From positions 1-64,000 of the forward strand of contig DASZXS010000083.1 in the NCBI GenBank assembly GCA_035545735.1: 64,000 nt of DNA, in the 5' to 3' direction. This stretch comes from JAJYKC01 sp035545735 (lineage in GTDB: Bacteria; Acidobacteriota; Terriglobia; Bryobacterales; Bryobacteraceae). The stretch's first letter is position 1. Each line of letters opens with the position of its first letter. The notes under the pieces are model-generated. The model had not been told where the DNA came from. It ran no database searches and worked only from the letters and a program-made list of their open reading frames with translations. Position numbers and translations under genes: made by a program. Shown one piece after another: positions 41,899 to 50,649 of this stretch.

Positions 41899-42447
41899 CT
41901 ACTTCGCCTGTAGGGTCCCCTTCGATTTCGCAACGTCGATCAGCGTCGGATAGAACTGCACAAAAGTCGTGTCCACCGCGCCGTGTTCTGCATGGCATGG
42001 GTAGCACGACGCGCTGGCCGGAATCGCCTTCGCCGCATTTTCTCCATCCCGGAAGCCGAAAAATCCCCACTTTCCCGGAAACCGGCCCTCGTCCTTCACG
42101 TGAACCTCCAGCCCCAGCCGCTCGCCTTGAAAATGCCCACTTTGATTGATGGAACCCTTCGATATCGACCCGCGCACCTCAAGCATCAGCATGGTCTTGT
42201 CCGGCCACGTGCCGGTTCGCATAAACTCTCGATACGCCTGGCGCGTTACGAAAACATTGTCGAAAGGCGGGTTCGCCGCTCCGGCTTCCGCTTTCAGCGG
42301 CCCATAGGTCATCCCCAGCCCGGAACTGAGAAATACCCATTCCCGGTAGTCGTCGGGACGGATCATTCTCCCGTCCGCCGTATACCGGGGCGCCTCGGCC
42401 GCCGCCAGGATCGTCGTCATCGCGAAGGCAAGAAAGAATATTCTCAT
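41899..42447 (-). CDS. Cytochrome P460 family protein
   Basis: A 182-residue periplasmic haem protein with a signal peptide (MRIFFLAFAMTTILAAAEA). The c-type haem motif is CYPCH (Cys148, Cys151, His152) near the C-terminus, where P460 and cytochrome c'-beta proteins bind haem. YREWVFLSSGLGMTYGP and KWGFFGFRDGENAAKAIPAS match the family fold. P460 proteins oxidise hydroxylamine or bind NO; the Lys cross-link residue cannot be confirmed by eye. It starts 78 bases from the divergent AI-2E permease. Confidence 0.88.
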   Translation of the reverse strand: MRIFFLAFAMTTILAAAEAPRYTADGRMIRPDDYREWVFLSSGLGMTYGPLKAEAGAANPPFDNVFVTRQAYREFMRTGTWPDKTMLMLEVRGSISKGSINQSGHFQGERLGLEVHVKDEGRFPGKWGFFGFRDGENAAKAIPASASCYPCHAEHGAVDTTFVQFYPTLIDVAKSKGTLQAK

Positions 42448-42525
42448 CTGTGGTTAATCGTAATACGCGACGCTTGCCAAAAGGTTCCGCCGCCAACCTG
42501 CTACCGTGAATGGTGGCAAGCTTCT

Positions 42526-43596
42526 ATGCTGGGCTTCGATCCAAAGGCAGGGCGCGCCGCCTGGACGGTTTTCCTGGTGGGGCTTTGCATCGCCATTGCA
42601 TATTTCATTCGCGGCACCCTGGTTGTCCTTGCCCTTGCGATCCTTTTTGCATATTTGCTCACGCCGATCATTACCTTTGTTCGCCGCTACCTGCCGCGCC
42701 GCGTTTCGCCGATCTTTGCTCTGGCCATCGTTTATGTCGCCTTGGTCGGCATTTTGGTCGCCGCGGGCATCGCGATCGGCTCGCGCGTTGCCGAGGAAGC
42801 ATCCGCCCTCGCCTCTAAACTCCCTGAAGTCGTCCAAAGCCAGGAATGGCAGTCGCGCATCCCTCTTCCCTACTGGCTCGACCGCACCCGCGCTCTCGGG
42901 TTCATAAAAGATCAGCTTGCCGCGCGAGGCCGCGATTTTGTCCCCTACCTCCAGCAAATCGGGGCGCAGGTGGTGGTGGGCGCTCGCTATCTCGGGTTCG
43001 CGGTTCTCATCCCGGTCTTGGCTTTCTTTTTTCTTAAGGATGGCCCGGAGATGCAGAGTTCGCTGCTCGGCCATATACCCGGTTCCCGCAGGACGATGGT
43101 GGAAAGCATTCTTTCCGATATCGACACTCTCCTCGGGCAATACATTCGGGCTCTGGTTCTCCAGGCCCTCTCCGCATTCGCCCTCTATGCGCTGTTTCTT
43201 GGATTTACAGGCGCCCCCTATGCGATCCTTCTCGCCGCTGTCGCCGGGCCGTTGGAGTTTTTTCCCATCATCGGGCCGCTGACAGCCGGCGTCATCACCG
43301 CTCTGGTGACTGGGCTGTCCGGCTACCCGCACGTGCTTGCGTTTATCGTGTTTTGGATCGTTCTGCGCGGTTTCCAGGACTACGTGCTCATTCCGTTCCT
43401 GCTGGGCGAAGGCGTCGAGTTAAGTCCCCTGTGGATTCTCTTCGGAGTCCTGGCGGGGGACCAGATTGCCGGAATCGCCGGTATGTTTTTCTCGGTTCCC
43501 GTCATGGCTATCTTTCGCGTGGTCTTTGTCCGGCTGAATCGCCGGGCGCTAACGCAACCCCTGGAGGCGTCTCACCGTGTGTGCGCCGAAGAGTAA
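42526..43596 (+). CDS. AI-2E/PerM family transporter
   Basis: A 356-residue membrane protein of the PerM/YdiK family: helices at about 14-55, then a large soluble segment (AEEASALASKLPEVVQSQEW), then FLKDGPEMQSSLLGHIPGSR and a C-terminal helix block (AVAGPLEFFPIIGPLTAGVI, GVLAGDQIAGIAGMFFSVPV). Members move autoinducer-2, sodium/protons or other solutes; substrate unknown here. I start at ATG 42526 (MLGFDPKAGRAAW); the frame is open far upstream but that is the antisense of P460. Confidence 0.88.
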   Translation: MLGFDPKAGRAAWTVFLVGLCIAIAYFIRGTLVVLALAILFAYLLTPIITFVRRYLPRRVSPIFALAIVYVALVGILVAAGIAIGSRVAEEASALASKLPEVVQSQEWQSRIPLPYWLDRTRALGFIKDQLAARGRDFVPYLQQIGAQVVVGARYLGFAVLIPVLAFFFLKDGPEMQSSLLGHIPGSRRTMVESILSDIDTLLGQYIRALVLQALSAFALYALFLGFTGAPYAILLAAVAGPLEFFPIIGPLTAGVITALVTGLSGYPHVLAFIVFWIVLRGFQDYVLIPFLLGEGVELSPLWILFGVLAGDQIAGIAGMFFSVPVMAIFRVVFVRLNRRALTQPLEASHRVCAEE

Positions 43597-43737
43597 GCGC
43601 GATGCCGCTGCGGACCCTCTTTTCCGCTATCCCGCCGCGCCTCCCTCGATTCTGTAAAATAAGACTTCACGTCAGGGGTTTGCCCGCGCACGGAAACGGC
43701 AAACCACGAAACGCAAAAAGGAGCAAATAAACCGAAC

Positions 43738-44859
43738 ATGGCAGTCACCGGAGCGGGTCTTGAAGGCATCGTCGCGGCCGAATCGCAGATTTGTTACATC
43801 GATGGCAGCGCCGGAATACTGAGCTATCAAGGCTTCAACATCCACACGCTGGCGGAGCACGCCACTTTCGAAGAGGTAATTTACCTGCTCTGGCATGGAA
43901 AGTTGCCGAATCAGAGCGAACTGGACTCGCTCAAGACGCAATTGACGGCGTCACGCCCGATTCCCGCTGAAGTAAGCGCCTTCCTGAAACAGCTTTCCGC
44001 CGGCGCCCCCATGGACGTTCTCCGGACCGCTGTTTCCATGCTCGGTCTTTACGACTCCGAAGCCAAGGACAACTCCATTGAGGCCAGCACACGCAAGGCG
44101 CTCCGCCTGATGGCCCAGACAGCTACCATCGTTACCTCCTTCGATCGCTTGCGAAAGGGACAGCCCATCGTCGAGAGCGATCCAAGCCTGGGTTTCGCGG
44201 CGAATTTCCTATACAGCCTAACAGGGAAGAAGCCGGATGCCGTTTCGGAGCATGTCTTCGATATCGCCCTGATCCTGCACGCCGACCACGAATTGAATGC
44301 TTCCACATTCGCGGCCCGGGTCACCGCGGCCACACTCTCCGACATCCACTCTGCCGTCACCTCCGCGATCGGCGCGTTAAAAGGCCCTCTCCACGGCGGC
44401 GCTAACGAGGCCGTAATCCGCATGCTCCTCGATGCCGGCGATGAAAAAACCGCCCTGAAGCACATTCACGACATGTTGGACCGGAAGCAGAAGATCTCCG
44501 GTTTCGGCCATCGCGTCTACAAGACGGAAGACCCTCGCGCCACTCACCTGCGCGCCCTTTCCGAGCAGCTTGGCAAGAGCACCGGGCATGAAGCCCTCTA
44601 TCTCACCTCCAAGAAGATTGAGGAGACCGTCAAGGAACTCAAGGGGCTGAACGCGAACGTGGACTTCTACTCGGCTTCCACCTACTATTCGCTCGGCATT
44701 CCAATCGACCTGTACACCCCCATCTTCGCGGTGAGCCGGATGTCGGGCTGGACCGCTCATGTTCTGGAGCAGTACCGCAACAATCGCCTGATCCGCCCCC
44801 GCGCGGAATATACCGGCGCAACCGTCGGCCAGAAGTGGGTTCCCATCGCGGAACGCTAG
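43738..44859 (+). CDS. Citrate synthase family protein
   Basis: A 373-residue synthase that joins acetyl-CoA to oxaloacetate (or a 2-methylcitrate synthase). Landmarks: GLEGIVAAESQICYIDGSAG, ILSYQGFNIHTLAEHATFEE, HADHELNASTFAAR, LKGPLHGGANEAVIRML (catalytic His) and GFGHRVYKTEDPR. The length is that of the short bacterial form. It has its own upstream gap of 140 bases. The last residues, GATVGQKWVPIAER, are common to the family. serS starts 5 bases after the stop, so the two are probably cotranscribed. Confidence 0.92.
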   Translation: MAVTGAGLEGIVAAESQICYIDGSAGILSYQGFNIHTLAEHATFEEVIYLLWHGKLPNQSELDSLKTQLTASRPIPAEVSAFLKQLSAGAPMDVLRTAVSMLGLYDSEAKDNSIEASTRKALRLMAQTATIVTSFDRLRKGQPIVESDPSLGFAANFLYSLTGKKPDAVSEHVFDIALILHADHELNASTFAARVTAATLSDIHSAVTSAIGALKGPLHGGANEAVIRMLLDAGDEKTALKHIHDMLDRKQKISGFGHRVYKTEDPRATHLRALSEQLGKSTGHEALYLTSKKIEETVKELKGLNANVDFYSASTYYSLGIPIDLYTPIFAVSRMSGWTAHVLEQYRNNRLIRPRAEYTGATVGQKWVPIAER

Positions 44860-44864
44860 CCTGC

Positions 44865-46151
44865 ATGCACGATCTTTCCTTTTTCCGCGCCAATCTTGAC
44901 AGGGCGGCCAAGCGGCTTGCGGACCGTGGCTTCACGCTCGATGTCGCACGGTTCCAGGAGCTGGACCGCAAACGGCGCGCCGCGGTAACCGAATCGGAGC
45001 AGCTTCTGGCGCAGCGCAATGCCGCCAGCGCCGAAATTGGCAAGCTGCGCAAGCAGGGCATCGATACTTCGGATGCGCAGGAACACGTCCGGGCCATGGC
45101 GCAACAAAGCGCTTCGCTCGAAGAACAGGTGAAAGCCTTCGACGAAGAGTTTCGGCTCCTGCTATCGGCAATCCCGAATCTTCCGCATGAGTCGGTGCCC
45201 ACCGGCAGGAGCGCAGAGGACAACGTCGAAGTCAGAAAGTGGGGCGCGCCGTCCGTCTTCGATTTTGAGCCCAAGGCGCATTGGGATCTGGGACCGGAAC
45301 TAAGGATCCTCGACCTGGAGCGCGCGGCGAAAGTTACCGGCGCGCGCTTCGCGGTTTATTGGGGCATCGGCGCCCGGCTGGAACGCGCGCTGATCAATTT
45401 CATGCTTGACGTCCACACCCGCCAGCATGGATATACCGAGGTTCTTCCGCCGTTCCTGGTGAACTCCGCCAGCCTATTTGGAACCGGCCAGCTGCCGAAA
45501 TTCGCCGAAGACCTCTTCAAATGCGAGAACACCGACTTCTGGCTCGCCCCCACCGCCGAAGTCCCGGTGACGAACCTTTTCCGCGACGAGACTCTGAACC
45601 TCGACGACCTTCCCATTTCGCTCTGCGCCTATACACCCTGCTTCCGGAGCGAAGCCGGCTCCTACGGGCGCGATGTGCGCGGTATCATCCGCCAGCACCA
45701 GTTTCAGAAGGTCGAGCTGGTAAAGTTCGCCAGCCCCGAGACAAGTTTTGAGGACCTGGAGCGGCTCACGGCGGACGCCGAAGACATTCTCCGCCGTCTG
45801 GGACTGCCCTATCGTACCGTCGTCCTTTGCACTGGCGATATGGGGTTTTCATCCGCCAAAACGTACGACATCGAAGTCTGGCTCCCCGGCCAGAATGCCT
45901 ACAAGGAAATATCTTCCTGCTCGAATTTCGAAGCCTTCCAGGCGCGGCGCGCCGGCATCCGCGCAAAATCCGGAAAGTCGAAATCCGTCTATGCCCACAC
46001 GCTCAACGGAAGCGGCCTTGCGGTTGGCAGAACCTGGGTGGCGATCGTCGAAAATTACCAGCAAAAGGACGGTAGCGTCCTGGTTCCCGAAGCCTTGCGC
46101 CCTTACCTGAACGCCGAGAAAATCGAGCCGCGCAAGGAATTCTTCCGCTAA
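44865..46151 (+). CDS. serS: Seryl-tRNA synthetase
   Basis: A 428-residue class II synthetase. The N-terminal two-helix coiled arm (LDRKRRAAVTESEQLLAQRN) contacts the tRNA long arm. Motif 2 is CFRSEAGSYGRDVRGIIRQH with FQKVELVKF; motif 3 is GLAVGRTWVAIVENYQQKDG. TAEVPVTNLFRDE is the serine-binding TxE region. I start at ATG 44865 (MHDLSFFRANLD), where the family begins. It is an essential housekeeping enzyme. Confidence 0.97.
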   Translation: MHDLSFFRANLDRAAKRLADRGFTLDVARFQELDRKRRAAVTESEQLLAQRNAASAEIGKLRKQGIDTSDAQEHVRAMAQQSASLEEQVKAFDEEFRLLLSAIPNLPHESVPTGRSAEDNVEVRKWGAPSVFDFEPKAHWDLGPELRILDLERAAKVTGARFAVYWGIGARLERALINFMLDVHTRQHGYTEVLPPFLVNSASLFGTGQLPKFAEDLFKCENTDFWLAPTAEVPVTNLFRDETLNLDDLPISLCAYTPCFRSEAGSYGRDVRGIIRQHQFQKVELVKFASPETSFEDLERLTADAEDILRRLGLPYRTVVLCTGDMGFSSAKTYDIEVWLPGQNAYKEISSCSNFEAFQARRAGIRAKSGKSKSVYAHTLNGSGLAVGRTWVAIVENYQQKDGSVLVPEALRPYLNAEKIEPRKEFFR

Positions 46152-46205
46152 CTCTTTTCTTTCTCCCTTCGGCGCCGCGCCTTCGTTAGAATGGGTGACT
46201 TCACC

Positions 46206-48836
46206 ATGCTGCGCCGATCCATCGCTCTCCTTGTAGGTGTTGCCGCCACTCTGTTGCCCGCTCGCATGCTCCCCGCCGCGGACCGCGACTTGGTTATGAT
46301 CGTTCCTCACACCCACTGGGAGGGGGCGGTCTTCAAAACTCGCGAGGAGTACCTCGATATCGGTCTCCCGCATATCCTCGAAGCCCTGCGTCTCCTCAAG
46401 CAGAACCCGGACTATCGTTTTGTCCTCGATCAAATGTGCTACGTGAAGCCATTTCTCGATCGTTACCCGAACGAAGCCGGCCTGTTCCGCGAAATGCTGG
46501 AGCAGCATCGCCTGGAAATCGCCGGCGGCACCGACACGATGCACGATAACAACGTGCCCTCCGGCGAATCCATCGCACGCCAGTATCTGTTCGGCAAACA
46601 CTATTTTCGCGACCGCCTGGGCTACGACGTCAAGACCGGCTGGGGACTCGACACCTTTGGCCACAACGCCCAGATGCCCCAGATTCTAAAACTCGCCGGA
46701 ATGAATTCCTACTGGTTCCAGCGCGGGGTGGCCGGCCCCGATACCCCGTCCGAAATTCTCTGGCAGGGCATCGATGGCACGCGAATCCCCGGCTATTGGC
46801 TTCCTCTCGGTTACGGCGCGCTCTACGATACTCCGCGGCGCCTTCCGGATTTCGAGGCCCGCATGCAGTCTATTTATGACGGCCTGTCTCCGTTCGTACG
46901 CGGCCGGGGGCGCGTCGTGATGGCTGGCGCGGACGTAGTTCCTCCGGAAGAACAACTTCCAGCCCTGGTGAAACAGGCCAACGCCGCGGGTGCTCTGCCC
47001 TTTGAGCTTCAATTCGCGCTGCCATCCGCTTTCAACGGCCTGATGGAGAAGCTTCGGCCCAACCGCCCGGTCTTCGCCGGCGAGCTAAATCCGGTCTTCC
47101 AGGGAATCTATAGCACCCGAATTGAAGTCAAACAATCCATGCGCGAAATGGAGCGCCTGCTCACCTCGGCCGAAAAATTGGACGTCCTCGCCGGACGGAT
47201 TTCCTCCACCGACCGCGACGCCCTCGAACAGGCCTGGGAGCCAGTCCTCTTTAACGAAGCCCACGACTTGAGCTCGGGCGTGATGCTCGATAACGTCTAC
47301 GCCGACTCCATGGACCGGTATCGCCAGGCCAAGTACCTCGCCGGCTCGATCCTCGACCGCCGTCTGGAGGACGTCCTCAAGAACACCGACACTCGCGGTC
47401 CTGGGCTGCCCGTCGCCGTCTATAACCTGCTCGGCTGGCCGCGCACGGACCTGGCGCAGGCGGAGGTGGGATTCACCGGCGACTCCATTCGCCAGATCGT
47501 GGTCCTCGATCCGGCCGGCAAGGCCATCCCCAGCCAGACCATCCGCGAGCAGCGCGACGAGCAGGGGCTGATCGTCTCCGCTACCATCGCCTTCCTCGCC
47601 CGCGAAGTGCCTGCGATGGGCTTTGCGGTCTATCGCGTGGTCGATGCATCCCAAGCTCCGCATCCCGCTCAGGATGAGTCCCTGGGCGCTCCGGCCAATT
47701 CCCAAACGCGCGATTCGGGCGCCCTCGAAAACGAATTTTACAAGGCCACGGTGGATCTCTGGACAGGCGCCGTCACGAGCGTAATTCTGAAGCAGGACCG
47801 CTGGGAAGCGCTAAGCGGCCCCGGAAACGTGGTCGCCCGGGAAGAGGACGGAGGTGATTTCTGGGAATTGTACGGCACTCTGAACGGAGCGCGGTTCGCG
47901 GCCATGAAGCGCCCCATCGGCGCTCCCGATGCCTCCGCCGTTCTCAGCAGCCGCAATGTCGGCGGGAATGGCTCGGTTCGCGTCGGGCCGGTCTTCAGCG
48001 AATTCCATGTCTCGCACCCGTTCGGAAAGAATCACTTCACCACGCGCGTCCGGGTTTATCCGGGCATCCGGCGAATTGATTTTCACACCGAAATTCAGAA
48101 TCAGGAAAAATTCGTCCGCTACCGCCTGATGTTTCCAGTCTCCGTTTCCGGCGGACACAACGTTCAGGAGATCCCCTTCGGTGCAATCGAGCGCCCTCTG
48201 AACCAGGAATTCCCGGCGCAAAATTGGATTGATTATGGCGCGGAAGGCCACGGTGTCGCCTTGTTGAATCGCGGCCTGCCCGGCAGCAACGTCGCCGGCA
48301 ACACCATGCTGCTTTCCCTGATGCGGTCCACGCGCCTGCTCTCCTACGGAGGAGTCAGCGACGACCCCAACTCTCAATCGGACACCGCGCTCGAATTGGG
48401 GAAACAGATCGGTTTCGACTATGCTCTCGTCCCCCACGCCGGAACCTGGCAGGATGCCAAGGTTTTCCGCGACGGCTTCGAATTCAATAATCCCCTTGTC
48501 ACCCGTACCGGCGCCGTGCATCCCGGCCCCCTCCCGGCGCGCTGGGGACTGCTGCGTATCGAAGGAGGCGATCATGTCGTCATCTCGGCGCTCAAGCCCA
48601 GCCGCGATGGCGAGGTGGCCGTCCGGGTCTACGAAGCCGCTGGAATTGCCGCGCCAGGTGTGAAAATGCATTTCACCGTGCCCCTGCGCTCCGCCCGCGA
48701 GGCCAATCTCATCGAAGACCCGGCCGCAACGCTGCCGCTCCAGGACAACTCGTTCTCCTTCGATTTGCGTCCCTTCGAGATCAAGACCTTTCGCCTAAGG
48801 TTGGATGCGGCCGCGCAGGGCTCCGCTCACGAATGA
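46206..48836 (+). CDS. Glycoside hydrolase family 38 (alpha-mannosidase-type)
   Basis: An 876-residue secreted or periplasmic enzyme with a signal peptide (MLRRSIALLVGVAATLLPAR). The GH38 catalytic domain starts with VMIVPHTHWEGAVFKTREEY; the metal and nucleophile Asp lies in WGLDTFGHNAQMPQ; AHDLSSGVMLDN follows in the middle. The rest is the C-terminal beta-rich GH38C region (VRYRLMFPVSVSGGHN). The start at ATG 46206 avoids a short leader. The stop overlaps the convergent metW stop by 10 bases. It likely removes alpha-mannose from plant or fungal glycans. Confidence 0.9.
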   Translation: MLRRSIALLVGVAATLLPARMLPAADRDLVMIVPHTHWEGAVFKTREEYLDIGLPHILEALRLLKQNPDYRFVLDQMCYVKPFLDRYPNEAGLFREMLEQHRLEIAGGTDTMHDNNVPSGESIARQYLFGKHYFRDRLGYDVKTGWGLDTFGHNAQMPQILKLAGMNSYWFQRGVAGPDTPSEILWQGIDGTRIPGYWLPLGYGALYDTPRRLPDFEARMQSIYDGLSPFVRGRGRVVMAGADVVPPEEQLPALVKQANAAGALPFELQFALPSAFNGLMEKLRPNRPVFAGELNPVFQGIYSTRIEVKQSMREMERLLTSAEKLDVLAGRISSTDRDALEQAWEPVLFNEAHDLSSGVMLDNVYADSMDRYRQAKYLAGSILDRRLEDVLKNTDTRGPGLPVAVYNLLGWPRTDLAQAEVGFTGDSIRQIVVLDPAGKAIPSQTIREQRDEQGLIVSATIAFLAREVPAMGFAVYRVVDASQAPHPAQDESLGAPANSQTRDSGALENEFYKATVDLWTGAVTSVILKQDRWEALSGPGNVVAREEDGGDFWELYGTLNGARFAAMKRPIGAPDASAVLSSRNVGGNGSVRVGPVFSEFHVSHPFGKNHFTTRVRVYPGIRRIDFHTEIQNQEKFVRYRLMFPVSVSGGHNVQEIPFGAIERPLNQEFPAQNWIDYGAEGHGVALLNRGLPGSNVAGNTMLLSLMRSTRLLSYGGVSDDPNSQSDTALELGKQIGFDYALVPHAGTWQDAKVFRDGFEFNNPLVTRTGAVHPGPLPARWGLLRIEGGDHVVISALKPSRDGEVAVRVYEAAGIAAPGVKMHFTVPLRSAREANLIEDPAATLPLQDNSFSFDLRPFEIKTFRLRLDAAAQGSAHE

Positions 48837-49483
48837 GGCGTAGAGCCGCCCGTCGCGCCGGAAAGCTCGTAAACGGCGGCCTCGGCCAATAGATTCGGAG
48901 CGATGTTCACGCGCCGCCCGTCGGCGAGAAAGAATCGGCGGTCGATCCGGAATCCCTCTTTCTTTATGAGCGCCTCGAAGTCGATTACGGTCAGGAAATG
49001 AATGTTGGGCGAATCGTACCACTCGTAAGGAAATAACTTCGTCTGCGGCGCGCGCCCGGTCCACAAGTGGGCCATGCGCACTCTCCAGTGGCCGAAATTG
49101 GGAAATGCTACCACGGCACGCCTCCCCACCCGCAGCATTTCTCTCAGAATCTTGAGCGGCGCCCGCGTCTCCTGCAGCGTCTGGCTCAGAATCACGTAGT
49201 CGAAGATCGCGTCCGGATAATCCGCGAGCGCCTCTTCGATGTCGCCCTGATAGACCGGCACTCCCCGTGAAATCGCCGTGCGCACCATTTCACCGGAAAT
49301 CTCGACACCGCGCGCTTCTACGCGTTTTCGCCTCTTGAGCCATGCGAGCAGTTCCCCGTCGCCGCACCCTAAATCCAGCACCTTGGAGCCGGGCTCGATG
49401 ATCTCTCCGATGATTGCGTAGTCGACCCGCCCCAGCGCCTCGCGAGTCAGTTGCTCCGTGCGGAGGTCGGCGGCGGCGGCCAT
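48827..49483 (-). CDS. metW: Methionine biosynthesis protein MetW
   Basis: A 218-residue SAM-methyltransferase-fold protein: YAIIGEIIEPGSKVLDLGCG with DGELLAWLKRRK as motif I, YVILSQTLQETRAPLKILRE and GRRAVVAFPNFGHWRVRM, all MetW features. It is coupled to metX: its ATG follows the metX stop immediately. MetW-MetX pairs act together in homoserine acylation. The C-terminus after ANLLAEAAVYELSG is divergent. Confidence 0.93.
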   Translation of the reverse strand: MAAAADLRTEQLTREALGRVDYAIIGEIIEPGSKVLDLGCGDGELLAWLKRRKRVEARGVEISGEMVRTAISRGVPVYQGDIEEALADYPDAIFDYVILSQTLQETRAPLKILREMLRVGRRAVVAFPNFGHWRVRMAHLWTGRAPQTKLFPYEWYDSPNIHFLTVIDFEALIKKEGFRIDRRFFLADGRRVNIAPNLLAEAAVYELSGATGGSTPHS

Positions 49484-50590
49484 TTAGTCCAGGCCCTCGT
49501 ATGTGCTCGCCAGAAACCCGTGAATCAGCTCCGCTTCTTCCCGGGTATCCACCAGAAATGCGTCATGGCCGTAATTGGAAGTAAGCTCGCAGTAAGTGGC
49601 GTCCCGGTTCCGGCTGCGGAGCGCGCGAACCACTTCCTGCGATTGATAACTCGGATATAGCCAGTCCGACGTGAAGCTGAGAACCAAAAAACGCCCGTGG
49701 CAACGTTCCAGCGCCGTCCCCAGCGAGGAGAATCCGCTGCTCAAATCGAAATAGTCCATCGCCTTCGTGATATAGAGATACGAATTCGCGTCGAAGCGCT
49801 CCACAAACTGGCTGCCGCGGTAGCGGAGATAGCTCTCCACTTCGAAATCCACCGAAAAATCGAACCCGAACTCGTCTTTGCCTCGCAGCCGGCGTCCGAA
49901 TTTGTCGCGCATGGACGCGTCGCTCATGTAGGTAATGTGGCCGATCATGCGAGCCACCGCCAGCCCCCGCGCCGGACGTTTCTTTCCGTAGTAGTTGCCG
50001 TCGCTCCAATCGACATCGGCCATAATCGCCTGCCGCCCCACCTCGTTAAATGCAATCTGCTGCGCGCTGTGGCGCGATGTCGCGGCGATCGAAATGGCCG
50101 ACGCCACCGCGTCGGGGTACGCCACCGCCCACGCCAGCGCCTGCATTCCGCCCATGGACCCGCCGGCCACGGCAAGCAGGCGGGTGATGCCGAGGTGATC
50201 CACCAGCATCTTTTGCAGCCGCACCATGTCGTTGATGGTGATCACCGGGAACGACATCGCATAGGGCCTGCCGGTCTGCGGATTGATTGAAGAAGGGCCC
50301 GTGGTTCCCCGGCATCCGCCGAGTACGTTGGAACAAATTATGAAATAGTCGTCGGTGTCGATTCCCCGGCCTGGTCCGATCATGTTGTCCCACCATCCCG
50401 GCTGGCCGTTCTCGGCGCTCTCGAAGGCGGCATGAGCGTCACCGGAAAACGCGTGGAGAATCAGGATGGCGTTGCTACGCGCGCCGTTCAGAACTCCGTA
50501 GGTCTCGTATGCGACATCGACCGGCGCAAGCACCGCACCGGAATCGAGAGTGAGGGAATCAAAACGGACAAACTGCGTCTCAACGGCCAT
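49484..50590 (-). CDS. metX: Homoserine O-acyltransferase
   Basis: A 368-residue alpha/beta hydrolase-fold acyltransferase in methionine biosynthesis, using acetyl- or succinyl-CoA. Features: FDSLTLDSGAVLAPVDVAYE, LILHAFSGDAHA, GGCRGTTGPSSINP, and the nucleophile elbow AVAGGSMGGMQALAW; the Asp and His lie in LSFTSDWLYPSYQSQEV and SNYGHDAFLVD. No SAM-responsive riboswitch is visible upstream; the gap to the TIR-like gene is short. Confidence 0.94.
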   Translation of the reverse strand: MAVETQFVRFDSLTLDSGAVLAPVDVAYETYGVLNGARSNAILILHAFSGDAHAAFESAENGQPGWWDNMIGPGRGIDTDDYFIICSNVLGGCRGTTGPSSINPQTGRPYAMSFPVITINDMVRLQKMLVDHLGITRLLAVAGGSMGGMQALAWAVAYPDAVASAISIAATSRHSAQQIAFNEVGRQAIMADVDWSDGNYYGKKRPARGLAVARMIGHITYMSDASMRDKFGRRLRGKDEFGFDFSVDFEVESYLRYRGSQFVERFDANSYLYITKAMDYFDLSSGFSSLGTALERCHGRFLVLSFTSDWLYPSYQSQEVVRALRSRNRDATYCELTSNYGHDAFLVDTREEAELIHGFLASTYEGLD

Positions 50591-50649
50591 TTCGTACGAT
50601 AAATAGAGGCTTTATGACCAATGATAACAGTTGAGAATTGGCCACGCGG

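Noticed and set aside
50591..50649. A SAM riboswitch upstream of metX
   Set aside because: The gap is under 60 bases and shows no riboswitch-like structure.
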